A DNA stretch of 64,000 nucleotides from Halobacillus sp. A5 (GTDB lineage: Bacteria; Bacillota; Bacilli; Bacillales; Halobacillaceae). The notes under the pieces are model-generated. The model was not told the DNA's origin, ran no database searches, and saw only the letters and a list, made by a program, of their open reading frames with translations. Below, piece after piece: positions 16,833 to 26,692 of this stretch. Location: contig NZ_JAIZEO010000004.1 of assembly GCF_024189315.1 (NCBI RefSeq), positions 496,001 through 560,000 of the forward strand. The letters run 5' to 3'. Position 1 is the stretch's first letter; each line of letters opens with the position of its first letter. The position numbers and the translations under genes are program-made.

Positions 16833-17933
16833 TTATAGACCCAGATAAGGAGCTGGATCCACATCAGATCCATATTGGTTTTTGGTCATCACTTCAAAGT
16901 GTAAGTGGGGACCTGTTGAATTTCCGGTCGACCCACACTTGCCGATTTCTGCTCCTTTTTGAAGGACCTCCCCATTCTGTACACTAATCGTATACAAATG
17001 AGCATAGAGACTATAGAGTCCTTCTTCATGTTTAACGAGAACGTTCTTTCCATAACCTGAATTACTTCTTTCCACTTCAACAACTTCACCGTTATCTACG
17101 CTTTGAATAGGGGTGACAGCGTTGGTACAGGCAAAGTCGATGCCCCGATGCATAGTGGACGTTCCATCAAATGGATCCGAGCGCATCCCGTAATCCGATG
17201 TTTGGGTAAGAGCTCCTGAAATAGGCATACCCCACTCTTCAGTGGGCTCAATATCCGAGTCAATAACCCCGCCTTCTAGGTAACCTAAAACGGCATCCAC
17301 ATAACCAATATCTCCATAACAAGCACCTGTTTCTGCAGACTCCGGGCGGACGCATGAGTACATGCCCGTATGCTTCAATTCTTGATATTTCATCTGAGAG
17401 AATTCAATCGCTAACTCCTTGCTGTATTCTCCATCATTGTGATTGTCAGCATAGTCAATAAACCCTCCTCCAAAGTTGTACGCTTGAAGGGTAAGCTTCA
17501 CATCTCCACCAGCTTTCTCTAACATGTCTGCAAAATAGCGAATCCCTACTTTAATACTTCGTTCTGGGTCTTCAATGGTATTCGGTGGTAGACCAAGAGA
17601 TTCAGAGGCTTGCATTACGTCGTCAAGACGTCCACCTGACTCCTGCATCGTTTTGGCTAACAGGAGTTCAACATAATCGGAAACTCCGTACTCGGCTGCA
17701 TACTCTTCAAATAGAGGGCGATAATTTTCAAGTTGAGCAGAGACTTGAGCCGTTCCATTTACGTCATCAATCGATTGAACATCTTCACTAGAATCACTCT
17801 TCTCAAATCCAATTAAGGTCGTAATGGCTGAAGCAAACAAGACCGTTTGAAGGATAAAAAGAATCAAAGCGATCCCTATTAACCATAGCCAGACTTTCCG
17901 AGGTACTAGGCCTAGGAGAAGGGACCAAGGCAT
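16833..17933 (-). CDS. Conjugative cell-wall hydrolase: lysozyme-like domain plus M23 endopeptidase
   Basis: The 366-aa enzyme has an N-terminal membrane anchor (about residues 15-38). A CwlT-like muramidase domain follows with a catalytic glutamate in AKTMQESGG (about 95) and LTLQAYNFGGGFIDYA. The C-terminal M23 peptidase domain has HRGIDFA (around 261), YAHLY and GPHLHFEV (around 347), the zinc ligands and catalytic histidine of LytM-type enzymes. Most ICEBs1-type CwlT proteins end in NlpC/P60 instead. It would open the peptidoglycan locally for the transfer channel. It starts two bases past the VirB4 stop codon. Confidence 0.93.
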   Translation of the reverse strand: MPWSLLLGLVPRKVWLWLIGIALILFILQTVLFASAITTLIGFEKSDSSEDVQSIDDVNGTAQVSAQLENYRPLFEEYAAEYGVSDYVELLLAKTMQESGGRLDDVMQASESLGLPPNTIEDPERSIKVGIRYFADMLEKAGGDVKLTLQAYNFGGGFIDYADNHNDGEYSKELAIEFSQMKYQELKHTGMYSCVRPESAETGACYGDIGYVDAVLGYLEGGVIDSDIEPTEEWGMPISGALTQTSDYGMRSDPFDGTSTMHRGIDFACTNAVTPIQSVDNGEVVEVERSNSGYGKNVLVKHEEGLYSLYAHLYTISVQNGEVLQKGAEIGKCGSTGNSTGPHLHFEVMTKNQYGSDVDPAPYLGL

Positions 17934-17935
17934 CC

Positions 17936-19858
17936 TTATGCACCTCCTCCAAACAAAGCTAGTTCCTCATCAGAAACTTCAACTTTAAAGCGAATATTTT
18001 CCACAGCACGAATACTTAGCATGGTCTCTCCTGTTTGAAGATAAGGGATATCTTGAAGCTCACTTTGGCTCAGTTGTCCGGTAAATATTTGCTGCATCAT
18101 CTCTAGGTTGTTGCTATCCTGCTGCATGATAATTTTGTACTGAGTCAGTTCAAAAAGTTTCTTAATTTCTTCTACCATACTTTGGTCAGAACCCTCCGGC
18201 ACAAAGTCACGAATGGTATGACTTGCATAAAGCAAACCGCCAAAATATTTTCGTGCCTCTCGACTAAACTTGGTAAGGAAGTCTAGCGCACTTTCGCTTT
18301 TCTTTTTTGTGTTGATAATGTGATGAGCTTCGTCCATTAAGATAAGATAGCGAACCGCATCTTCAAACGCGAGTTCCCCTCGATCATACGCATCGAACTG
18401 TGGGGCTCCATTCGTTAGCATCGAATCCCAGAGGAGATTCAGCACATTAAATAGCTGCGCTTGAAATACCTCCGCACGCATTTGGGATAGCCCCCGCAGC
18501 GTAAAGGTAACTACTTGTTGAGCATCAAAGTGTTCAATCGTTGAAGCTCCATTGAACAAGTGAGCGTAAGTTTCCACGAGGTTACGAATGTTCAATTCAA
18601 TACTTTCCAGCCGTCGTTTTCTCTCCTGGCTCACCTTCTCCCATTGCTTTCCTTCCTCGATATTTTCATAAAGTTGATCTTCAATAAATTTCAGGAAATC
18701 TGTAAATATAGGATAATCATTCACCGATCGTTTCGTAATGTTCGAGTCTTCCTCATCTCTCCAAAGCCCTGTCTTTTCATAAAGCTTCCTTAATAGATTC
18801 TCGTACTCTTTCAGTTCACTATCTGTAGCTTCTGGAGCTAAGAATTTATAAAACGTGGTCAACTTCGATAAATGCTGGGTAAAGGACGTGTACTCATCTT
18901 CAGCTGTTCGATAGACCTGTAAGGGATTAATGACCCCATCCGACCCATCTAAGGCAATTTGTTTTCCTCCTAGAGCTTCGGTTAATTCGGCGAATTCCCC
19001 TGTTACGTCAAACGTTCGAACCTTATACCCTTTAATTGCATTGTCGAGCATGATTTTCTTGAGTGTAGTAGATTTTCCGGCCCCCATCGCTCCGACCATG
19101 ACCCCGTTATAACTTTTACGCTGCTTATCCCGATGGAATAAATCAAAGACTACATTGCCTCCAGTTAACGTGGTGCCGTAAAAGGTACCGTAGGGATCAT
19201 TAAGACTCGTAAAATGAAAAGGAAAACCACCAGCTAAGCCTAATGCTGGAATCGGCTGTCCTTCCCGTTTGTTCCGATAAGTGGATTGATCGGTATAGTT
19301 TGATAGAAGGGATTGCCATTCATACTCCTGTTCATTTAAGAAAATGGATCCTCGGAAATTTTCATCTTGCAAGTTGGATAGTACAGCTTTCACTTTATCC
19401 TCTAACTCAGCTTTTGTAGGAGCGCTGACGTAATGGCGAAGATGAACACGCTTAACAATCTCCCCCTCTTCGGATACCTGATTATAAAGCTCTCGTAAAT
19501 CATCGTAATTATTTTGTGCCTCGATGATCCCTGCGTTATCTTTCTCATTGATGATGCGGGAGCTTTGTTCGGCCATCCCTTTATTTAATCCATCACGTAC
19601 TTTGTAACGATCATCGGATACGATATCCATGGTGGTAATCACACTTTCCATATTAAAAATGGGTTCCAACCAAAAGTCCGACACGTTTTTCGGGAAGGTA
19701 TAGACATGGACACAAGCTTCAAAACCATCACCTTTGCGAATAAAGGATTCCTGAAAATGAATGCCACCCTGAGGTTGTACATGGGCTAATAAGTAGGGAT
19801 TGTATCCACGAGACTTGGTTTCCTCTTCATCGTTTTTCGTTTTAAGGAAAGAAAACAA
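17936..19858 (-). CDS. VirB4/TraE-type conjugation ATPase
   Basis: This 640-aa T4SS motor ATPase has Walker A GAMGAGKST near residue 259 and Walker B LILMDEAHH near 509. YGTFYGTTLTGGNVVFDLF lies just before the P-loop, as in VirB4 proteins of Gram-positive systems. It energises assembly and substrate transfer on the cytoplasmic face. The start is a TTG with GGGGGT about eight bases upstream. The gene follows a TrsD-like protein, the same order as in the staphylococcal pSK41 trs region. It appears full length. Confidence 0.93.
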   Translation of the reverse strand: MFSFLKTKNDEEETKSRGYNPYLLAHVQPQGGIHFQESFIRKGDGFEACVHVYTFPKNVSDFWLEPIFNMESVITTMDIVSDDRYKVRDGLNKGMAEQSSRIINEKDNAGIIEAQNNYDDLRELYNQVSEEGEIVKRVHLRHYVSAPTKAELEDKVKAVLSNLQDENFRGSIFLNEQEYEWQSLLSNYTDQSTYRNKREGQPIPALGLAGGFPFHFTSLNDPYGTFYGTTLTGGNVVFDLFHRDKQRKSYNGVMVGAMGAGKSTTLKKIMLDNAIKGYKVRTFDVTGEFAELTEALGGKQIALDGSDGVINPLQVYRTAEDEYTSFTQHLSKLTTFYKFLAPEATDSELKEYENLLRKLYEKTGLWRDEEDSNITKRSVNDYPIFTDFLKFIEDQLYENIEEGKQWEKVSQERKRRLESIELNIRNLVETYAHLFNGASTIEHFDAQQVVTFTLRGLSQMRAEVFQAQLFNVLNLLWDSMLTNGAPQFDAYDRGELAFEDAVRYLILMDEAHHIINTKKKSESALDFLTKFSREARKYFGGLLYASHTIRDFVPEGSDQSMVEEIKKLFELTQYKIIMQQDSNNLEMMQQIFTGQLSQSELQDIPYLQTGETMLSIRAVENIRFKVEVSDEELALFGGGA

Positions 19859-19863
19859 TCGTT

Positions 19864-20517
19864 CTACCCCCTTTTTTCCAATTTGGTATTCTGATTGTTG
19901 AGCTTATAAATTAAATCAAGCTTCTTTTCATCAGTTAATTCAATGATGGGTGTAACTCGTCCAAGATACCGACGACAGTTATTGCGGTACTCCGATAGCT
20001 GCTTAAGGCTCGAGGCGTAAATATATAAATAAAACTCCCGGTTGGTTCGATGAGTTTCTAAGAACTTCAATTCATCCCTTTTCTTAATTAAGAATCGTTC
20101 ATATAAAGGGGCTGTGTTTTGGGCAATTTTAAGATCGATCGCGTCTAATTGCTTTTGCATATCCACTGGAAAATTCATAGAGACAACCTTAATGTCGTGA
20201 GCATAGGATTGGAAGAATTTAGCCATCATCATAATGTCGTATTCCGTTTCTTGCGTAGATGGAGAGTAAATATCCTTACTTTGCAGCTGCATCACGTCCA
20301 TGTACCCTTTGTTTTCTTGAAGTTCAAAGGATCCATCCGGCGTCATATCTTGAATCGGGAGGATGTCTGCCATAGAAGCTTTGACCGCCTCTCTTTTTTT
20401 CTTTCGAGCCTTAGGTGTTTTATGTTTTTTTCTTCGCTTGGCTCGTTCGTCGAAGAGCGCTTGTTGCTCTTCGGTATCTTCGATGAACCAAGCATTTTCA
20501 TTTTCTTTTCCAGGCAT
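19864..20517 (-). CDS. TrsD-like conjugation protein
   Basis: The 217-aa protein has a lysine/arginine-rich N-terminus (residues 20-50). The rest includes MDVMQLQSKDIYSPS, DIKVVSMNFPVDMQKQLD and LETHRTNREFYLYIYA, a pattern I associate with TrsD of pSK41-like T4SSs and with the N-terminal part of VirB4 proteins. It lies directly before virB4 and overlaps the PrgI-like gene by 20 bases. It probably works with VirB4 at the membrane. No enzyme motif is seen. Confidence 0.7.
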   Translation of the reverse strand: MPGKENENAWFIEDTEEQQALFDERAKRRKKHKTPKARKKKREAVKASMADILPIQDMTPDGSFELQENKGYMDVMQLQSKDIYSPSTQETEYDIMMMAKFFQSYAHDIKVVSMNFPVDMQKQLDAIDLKIAQNTAPLYERFLIKKRDELKFLETHRTNREFYLYIYASSLKQLSEYRNNCRRYLGRVTPIIELTDEKKLDLIYKLNNQNTKLEKRG

Positions 20518-20821
20518 TTAGAATTCTCCTTTCTCTTTTTTCTTCTGTATCTACGGCGCAATAGGTCACTCGATCGCGGCTGACAGCTAAAAGCAACACT
20601 TTCGCCATCCGCAGCTTGGGGTTGGTTCTCGGACGTATCAACCAAGCCACCATTAACAAAATCCAAAAGATCACGTAGTACCAAACCAAAGAGGGATGAA
20701 CCACATATCGAAAAGTAAAGCCAATCCCTCCGAGAATTAAAACTACAAGTAAATCGGTAAGGTAAAACAGCCGATTGATTTTAAGTTCACTTCCAATCTC
20801 GGAAGGAATTTTGTACTGCAA
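20498..20821 (-). CDS. PrgI/TcpE-like small membrane protein of the T4SS
   Basis: This 107-aa protein starts with YKIPSEIGSELKI and has two adjacent membrane helices (about residues 22-40 and 45-63) and a cytoplasmic, basic tail. The shape is that of PrgI/TcpE/VirB3-like proteins that associate with VirB4. The start is a TTG with GAAAGGAG upstream. It lies just after an attenuator-like hairpin and overlaps the next gene by 20 bases. Confidence 0.75.
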   Translation of the reverse strand: MQYKIPSEIGSELKINRLFYLTDLLVVLILGGIGFTFRYVVHPSLVWYYVIFWILLMVAWLIRPRTNPKLRMAKVLLLAVSRDRVTYCAVDTEEKRERRILNAWKRK

Positions 20822-20839
20822 GGTTCATATCTCCTTTCT

Positions 20840-20882
20840 CAAAATAAAAACGCGAACAAAGTTAAGATCCCTGTCCGCGTTT
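20840..20882 (-). terminator. Attenuator-like hairpin between VirB6-like and PrgI-like genes
   Basis: On the minus strand AAACGCGGAC pairs with GTTCGCGTTT and is followed by a T-rich stretch. The 5' arm is part of the last codons of the VirB6-like gene. Within an apparently continuous transfer operon, it may set the expression ratio of upstream and downstream genes. Confidence 0.6.
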
Positions 20883-22712
20883 CTTGATTTTATTTTTCCA
20901 GTTTTCCGTGGTATTTCGTGATAAATTGTACGTTCGCTTAGCCCCCTGTACCTTTCTGTTAGTTTGAATGCTTTCCTTAGCTTGGTCCCTGACGTATTGA
21001 CTAATGGTTCTCTGCTCCGTTCTGTGCTGATTAGGCATCGGTATCTCATCTGTAGTTGTTGGAGCTTTTTGATGTGATGGTGTGGTTCCTTGATCTTTCT
21101 GAACATCATGATTAGGGTTCTGTTCTGTTTGTTCTAAAGGCTTTCCATTGGACCCTGAGTTTTTATTTTCTCTCTTTCCCTTAGTAGCACTTGCTTGTTG
21201 CTTCCCTTGACTCCCTTCATCATGTGAAAGCTGATGGTTATTTGAATAAGAGGAAGGTTGCTGCTTTTCTTTGCTCATTTCTTGAGGAGTAGAATTCATG
21301 GATGTCCCAGATAAAGTGGACCCTTTACGAGAAGGTGAACGGCCTCTCTGGGAGGAATCCATTGGACTAGGTTCATGCTTTTTCTGTCTCTCCTCCTGAG
21401 TTCTGTTACTCTTTGTAGGACTAGCCGTTTGCTTATTTTGTTCAGATCCCTGTGACTTCCCTTTTGTTTTACTTCCTGCCATTCCTGCAACAGCTCCTGC
21501 TGCCCCAGCTCCCGTATTCATAACGGCACTAGCTCCTCCACTAGCGATAGCGCCGGCTGCTTTCTTTGCAGGTGGACCTAACGTTTTCGATGCTAAGTAA
21601 CCCCCCATAGCCACATGCCAAGCGTTCTTCAATCCAGCATCTATGCCAAAGAGCTTCTGAACGATATTCGGTCCATCAATTACAGCTAGACTCCCAGCAA
21701 TCAATGCCACTAAATAACCTATTCCTTCAAGATTTTCACCAATAAAGGTGGTGTAATACATATACACCCGCAAACTCAAGAAAATCATAATAAGCGAAGC
21801 AAAAATACTACCAATATTCTTGATGATCGCTTTTAATCGTTGCCCTGTCGAGATGTCGGCATAAGCCATAATAAGAGCCACAATGTGATTAAATCCAAGT
21901 TCAAAACATAACTTGGCGATTTTAATGGATATGAGAATCATCGTAAAAGCCATGACTCCAAGTGTCACGATGGCTGTAAACCAATCGACATGCCATCGGT
22001 AATAATTTTCAGGCAAGAAGTCAAATAAACCACTTTTGCCTAACTCAACTAACCCTTCTTCCCCGTTGGACTCTAGGCCAACTTTATTCATTATTATCTC
22101 TTTTCCTTCAGAGGAAAGTTGATCGCCATTCGCCTTTTTAAACTCCCTGGTAATGGTCTCGTTTATAGAAATTTTATCTATAGAGTTGGGACTAACATGA
22201 TGTTGGTTTTCAACATCTGGGCTTTCCCATCCTGTTTCATCGTAAACGGCGATATCCGTAATATAGTCGGTCATCACTCGGTCGGAAGTTGTAAAGGAGT
22301 CAGTGTTCACCTGGGCTACATTCACTGCATCCCCAGTAAAATCATTGACTTGTCCCATACCAAACGTCAGTAGACTAATAGTCATCACGGAGATAAAAAG
22401 GTTCATTGGTAGATCGGCACGATTTTTCTCTTTGTTAAAAATCAAACGAAAACCGATCATCGCTAATGAAATAGCTAACAGTACGTAAAGCACAGGTTGA
22501 ATGGTATCTAGAAAATTTTGGACTGGTTCACTTAAGAAGAAATCTGTTAACGATAAGACACTGTCGACCATGCCTTCTAGGCTATCTACGATCATCTTCA
22601 GAAATAATATAATCCCCCAGCCCATGATCCGTAAGCCCGATATAAAAATATTATTCGTTGACAAAACCTCTGAAAACTCCAGCAATTTCTCTAATAGCTC
22701 TTCATCAGACAT
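20862..22712 (-). CDS. VirB6/TrbL-like polytopic channel protein with disordered tail
   Basis: The protein (616 aa from the preferred ATG at 22712, which has AAGGGGGTG upstream) has about six to seven membrane segments in its first ~385 residues. It also has a periplasm-like loop around 150-250. The C-terminal ~230 residues are low in complexity, rich in serine, glutamine, lysine and proline, and certainly disordered. This is the layout of the VirB6/ConG-like subunit of Gram-positive T4SSs, which forms the inner-membrane pore. It is coded between the coupling ATPase and the PrgI-like protein. Confidence 0.82.
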   Translation of the reverse strand: MSDEELLEKLLEFSEVLSTNNIFISGLRIMGWGIILFLKMIVDSLEGMVDSVLSLTDFFLSEPVQNFLDTIQPVLYVLLAISLAMIGFRLIFNKEKNRADLPMNLFISVMTISLLTFGMGQVNDFTGDAVNVAQVNTDSFTTSDRVMTDYITDIAVYDETGWESPDVENQHHVSPNSIDKISINETITREFKKANGDQLSSEGKEIIMNKVGLESNGEEGLVELGKSGLFDFLPENYYRWHVDWFTAIVTLGVMAFTMILISIKIAKLCFELGFNHIVALIMAYADISTGQRLKAIIKNIGSIFASLIMIFLSLRVYMYYTTFIGENLEGIGYLVALIAGSLAVIDGPNIVQKLFGIDAGLKNAWHVAMGGYLASKTLGPPAKKAAGAIASGGASAVMNTGAGAAGAVAGMAGSKTKGKSQGSEQNKQTASPTKSNRTQEERQKKHEPSPMDSSQRGRSPSRKGSTLSGTSMNSTPQEMSKEKQQPSSYSNNHQLSHDEGSQGKQQASATKGKRENKNSGSNGKPLEQTEQNPNHDVQKDQGTTPSHQKAPTTTDEIPMPNQHRTEQRTISQYVRDQAKESIQTNRKVQGAKRTYNLSRNTTENWKNKIKKRGQGS

Positions 22713-22733
22713 CGTTTCACCCCCTTTCAAGCA

Positions 22734-25274
22734 TTACTCACCTTGAATCATTTCTTTTGGCAGATCCTCTTGCTGTTTTTTTAATTTGTCAATCTGTTTC
22801 CGGATATGACCATACACTTGACGATTGATTTCCTGCCCATCTCCTAAAAGTTTAATAAGGTAAAGGAAGACCTCCATTGGCTCCTGATCCATCTCTTCCT
22901 TACTATGATGTAAAAGGGGTGCCACGTGTTGATGAACCATATGAAGGGTGCTCTTATCAAAAAATTCTCCTACCTTTTGTTCTTTCCAGGGTTCTCTTCT
23001 TTCACTATCTTCAACAAACGGACCATTTTCAGCTTCACCAGATGCCTTTTCCACGTTGTTTTCCTTCTCCGTGACTGGAACGGAATGGTTATAAAAATCA
23101 ATGACTAACTCTTTTGGATTAATATAACGGTGTGGGGTGTGTATTTCTTCTTCAGTGATGGACCGGCTCGTATCAAAATACTGACTTAAATAAGTGTGAG
23201 CATACTTCATACTGTGTTTACCGGTATTGTATATTGGAAATGCTCGTATTTTTCTCCCCTTCTTATCTCGCCTCATTAATACACGACGGACTACCGTATC
23301 TCCTTCCTCTAATTCTTGAAGTTCGTTCGCTGTTAGAAGATCTCTGCCTTCCGTACTTTCTGTTTTCGACTTATCTAAAGAGAAAGTGGAGCCTGACCGT
23401 GTTTGCGTATTCAATGTCCTTTTCCCTAATTTAGATGAGAAAGAAGAGGCCGAATCATAATCGGCACTGAGGATATAAATCTCATTCCCACAATTCCCTC
23501 GAATCGTAGCCTGTCCATCTTCCCCGTACAGATCCTTTAATTGAGCATAGGATTGAACAACTAAGTGAAAACGTATATTTCTTCCCAGACAAACAGTTAT
23601 TTTATTGTCCATATCGGCTATCGCCGGCATATTACCGAATTCGTCCAGCATAAAAACCACTTCACGCAAGCATTTCTGCCCCTTTGCTATGGCTGCATTT
23701 TTGGATAACACATAATACAACTGGCTTACAAAAATAGAAGGTATCGCATGAGTCGATGTATCGTAATCCGGGGTAACCATGAAGATAGCTATAGGTTTCG
23801 TGAAGTAAGTAATCCGTTCCACTCTAATTTCACTTTCGGAAAGAGAAGAGGAGGAAAAGTGAACCTCTCCCGTATCCTCATTAACTTCCTTCACCGTAAT
23901 CATCAATTCACTTCCCTGCTTTTCTTCATAATTTTCCTTTTCATCTTTCGTTTGATTCCGTCTTTGCTTAGAAGAAACGGGTTCTTTATCTTGCTCAACA
24001 GTTAAGATGTCCCCTGGTTTCAACTTCGATGAAAAGTTAATCGTCCAGGTTCCACTCTCTCCTGATTGATTGGTTTCTTTCACACCATCAGGGAATGTGA
24101 CAAATACTTTTGAAAAGGGAGAACCTTGGCCTTTAATAAATTGACCAAAGCCTACTTTCTTCAAATCTAACGAGTTCTTCGCTGTCATCTTAGCGGTTTC
24201 GCTCATCGTAAACTTCGTTAACCCATTCATTGCCGTTGTAAAAATGCTGGATCGTGTATTTCCTTTAGAGAAATTACTCGTCGCATACTGCTCTTTCGCT
24301 ACATGTGATTGAGGTAAGCTTTGGAAATATTGATCCAGCGCGTTATATTCTTGACCATCTTCATCGATGTCATTTTTCGTTCCTAATTCAGATAACATAT
24401 TAGCAACGGTGTACATCGTGATTTTTTCTTCTGTTCCTTCTGATATGCTCTTCTCTGTAATCGCAAGGATCATCGCATTTACAAGAGATTTAGCTGAGTC
24501 ATCCCACATAGGCTCTTTCGCTTGTGGATTGTGATAGAGCATGTGAGTGATCGTTTCACATAGTGTTTGAGCTGTCGAATAATCACCATCTTGATAGGAT
24601 TGTTTGACTAGTTCTAGCAAGTTAAAGCTCATGCTTTGCATAGGATTCATTAAGTTAAGAACTTCTACTTCATACCCTCGTTTTTCAAGGGTTTCACGGC
24701 TAGAAGCAAACAGTTCCCCTTTGGGATCGTTCATCACTAAAGATGGCGGTTTCTCCGCCCGAGAATAGGCATCGATTGTGGGAATCACATACGTTTGTCC
24801 TTTCCCACTTCGTGTTGTCCCAATAATCAAGTTATTGACGGGTGACGGATCAATATATGCGCTCTCTCCTTTGCGAGCTAATACGGGACCCCCTTGTCCA
24901 GGATAGGATTGACTCCGATCAGGGATAGCTTTGTATTGTTGGTGAATTTCTTTCCTTGTAGCAAATCGCTGGGATCCTTTTTCATCCGTTCCCACTGGAC
25001 TAAAGTTACTGCGAAGTTTATAAATCATATGAGCGATACCGAGGAGACTTAGTAAAGCCGCCAATCCGTAGAAATACGGCTGGTCCTTCACATGAAAATC
25101 TGTGAAATACGATGCTTCAATCACTAACGGCTGGTTAAATTCCGGAAATGTTTGTAAGGTCGACCACATGGCCAACCCTAGATTCCAAATAAATGTGGCC
25201 ACAAGCATCGTCACCATAAAAAAACAGATGCTTAATGGGATAAGCACCTGCTTTTTAGCGATGATCGATTTCAA
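22734..25274 (-). CDS. VirD4/TraG-type coupling ATPase
   Basis: At 846 aa, this T4CP has two N-terminal membrane segments (about residues 10-32 and 65-85). Walker A GTTRSGKGQ lies near 155, PPSLVMNDPKGELF follows, and Walker B FMLDEFGN is near 543. It selects the relaxase-DNA complex and feeds it to the VirB4 channel. The region around 380-470 is an acidic/glutamine-rich insert within the ATPase domain. The start is a TTG with AGGAGGGCG upstream. It sits upstream of virB6 and downstream of the TPR-like membrane protein in the same operon. Confidence 0.93.
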   Translation of the reverse strand: MKSIIAKKQVLIPLSICFFMVTMLVATFIWNLGLAMWSTLQTFPEFNQPLVIEASYFTDFHVKDQPYFYGLAALLSLLGIAHMIYKLRSNFSPVGTDEKGSQRFATRKEIHQQYKAIPDRSQSYPGQGGPVLARKGESAYIDPSPVNNLIIGTTRSGKGQTYVIPTIDAYSRAEKPPSLVMNDPKGELFASSRETLEKRGYEVEVLNLMNPMQSMSFNLLELVKQSYQDGDYSTAQTLCETITHMLYHNPQAKEPMWDDSAKSLVNAMILAITEKSISEGTEEKITMYTVANMLSELGTKNDIDEDGQEYNALDQYFQSLPQSHVAKEQYATSNFSKGNTRSSIFTTAMNGLTKFTMSETAKMTAKNSLDLKKVGFGQFIKGQGSPFSKVFVTFPDGVKETNQSGESGTWTINFSSKLKPGDILTVEQDKEPVSSKQRRNQTKDEKENYEEKQGSELMITVKEVNEDTGEVHFSSSSLSESEIRVERITYFTKPIAIFMVTPDYDTSTHAIPSIFVSQLYYVLSKNAAIAKGQKCLREVVFMLDEFGNMPAIADMDNKITVCLGRNIRFHLVVQSYAQLKDLYGEDGQATIRGNCGNEIYILSADYDSASSFSSKLGKRTLNTQTRSGSTFSLDKSKTESTEGRDLLTANELQELEEGDTVVRRVLMRRDKKGRKIRAFPIYNTGKHSMKYAHTYLSQYFDTSRSITEEEIHTPHRYINPKELVIDFYNHSVPVTEKENNVEKASGEAENGPFVEDSERREPWKEQKVGEFFDKSTLHMVHQHVAPLLHHSKEEMDQEPMEVFLYLIKLLGDGQEINRQVYGHIRKQIDKLKKQQEDLPKEMIQGE

Positions 25275-25287
25275 AATAATCGCCCTC

Positions 25288-26403
25288 CTATATATTATTT
25301 TGTTGAGTTTTGAATTCGTCTTTTTCTCCTTCTAAAGCATCGATTTTATCTTGGTCTTCATTATCTGATTGTTTCTCGGTTTCTATTTGACTGTTCAGTT
25401 TCTTTAACTGTTCTTCCAACTCTTCATATTCATTGATTTTTTCATTCAAATCATCATTTTTAGCCTCACTAGCCATTTTCTTCGCTTCTTCTAGTTGATC
25501 TAGTCTCAAGTAGGCCATCCCTTTTTCCTTATAAAGTTCAGCTGACATTGGCAACTTCTCGACGTTGATCGCTTTTTCATACTCCTCTGTGTGGAAAGCT
25601 ACCTCAAAAGCGCCGACTGGACTTGGGTGAGATTTTTGAAATTCCTTGGTTTCATCCATTCCGTGGATGTCCATCACTTGACTAGCTAGGAATGAAGCTG
25701 TTTTCTTTTCTGCATACTTGAGAGCTTCCTTATACTTCTTTTCTGAAACTAGCATGTAAATCAGGGATTTTTGTTCAGATTCACTTAGTTCTTCTTTATC
25801 TTTCAAATGGTTCACAGCTTCATCCCTATCCCCCTTCAACGCTGTTTCGTATGCTTGTTTCATTGTTCTTACCTCTGTCAGCTCTCCATTCGCGCTATTT
25901 AATGCCTTCGCATGGCCACTTACCAATACGGCTAACGCAATTGAAATCGTAATGGTTAGGACAAGCAAACTTACCAAAGAAATAGCAAGAACCTTTCCAC
26001 GTTTACTCGTTCGATTCCATGTAGAGGATTTCTCCGTATTCTTTTTCACTAATTCCGTAACATCCATTTGATAATTCGTCGGCGTATGGGATGTTAATTG
26101 TTGCAGGAGAATGTCCCTTTCCGTTTCATGTTGATGATTTCTCATGGGGAGCTGCACAAGCTTCTGACAGATATGGTCGTAAATGTTTGTGGTATCTTCC
26201 GATCCAACAACATACGTCCCACTATACAGTTTATCTCCCTCTTCATTTGATAGCATAAAATCGAGATGTACCGGTTGCGCATTCTTTTTCTTCCATTTCT
26301 TATCAAGATCTGCTGTCTTTTCTACGACTTCTTCAAAAGAGTAAGGGTGAAAACTGGCAATCTCTCCGTCTAACTTCAACGTGAATAATACTCTCATTCG
26401 CAT
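25288..26403 (-). CDS. Membrane protein with cytosolic N-domain and extracellular TPR-like C-domain
   Basis: The 371-aa protein has an N-terminal ~140-residue soluble domain, one membrane helix (about 155-178) and a helical C-terminal half. That half has repeat-like helices (YKEALKYAEKK, YEKAINVEKL, YLRLDQLEEAKKMA) and ends in a coiled coil. The topology recalls EssB/YukC of type VII secretion, but I do not claim homology. It sits between the pilin-like protein and the coupling ATPase and is likely a structural part of the transfer apparatus. Confidence 0.65.
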   Translation of the reverse strand: MRMRVLFTLKLDGEIASFHPYSFEEVVEKTADLDKKWKKKNAQPVHLDFMLSNEEGDKLYSGTYVVGSEDTTNIYDHICQKLVQLPMRNHQHETERDILLQQLTSHTPTNYQMDVTELVKKNTEKSSTWNRTSKRGKVLAISLVSLLVLTITISIALAVLVSGHAKALNSANGELTEVRTMKQAYETALKGDRDEAVNHLKDKEELSESEQKSLIYMLVSEKKYKEALKYAEKKTASFLASQVMDIHGMDETKEFQKSHPSPVGAFEVAFHTEEYEKAINVEKLPMSAELYKEKGMAYLRLDQLEEAKKMASEAKNDDLNEKINEYEELEEQLKKLNSQIETEKQSDNEDQDKIDALEGEKDEFKTQQNNI

Positions 26404-26412
26404 ATCGCTCCT

Positions 26413-26676
26413 TTAAAAAACTACCTGGCTATCAATGTATTGAGCAATAGCTGTAGCTCCCATTAGAACCACAAGACCTACTGCACCACCAATAAACCAA
26501 ACAATAGAACTCTGACGACCTCGAACGCCTCCCCAAATAAGATGATAAGCTCCAATTCCAAAAGCAATGGCAGCTGAAATAATACCAAGCAACTGCATAG
26601 CTGTTAGTATTGAAGCACCCGTAGATTGAAGATTACTAATAGCAGAAACCATGTAATAATCAGTTAGAAACTTCAT
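26413..26676 (-). CDS. VirB2/TrbC-like two-helix membrane protein
   Basis: This 87-aa hydrophobic protein has two membrane helices (about residues 22-44 and 55-77) separated by a short basic loop (GGVRGRQSS), the pattern of VirB2/TrbC pilin-like subunits. I chose the ATG at 26676, which has AGAGGAG about ten bases upstream, over 26721, which lies inside the preceding gene. It is the second of the small genes that open the transfer operon. Confidence 0.72.
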   Translation of the reverse strand: MKFLTDYYMVSAISNLQSTGASILTAMQLLGIISAAIAFGIGAYHLIWGGVRGRQSSIVWFIGGAVGLVVLMGATAIAQYIDSQVVF

Positions 26677-26692
26677 TATAGATACACTCCTC

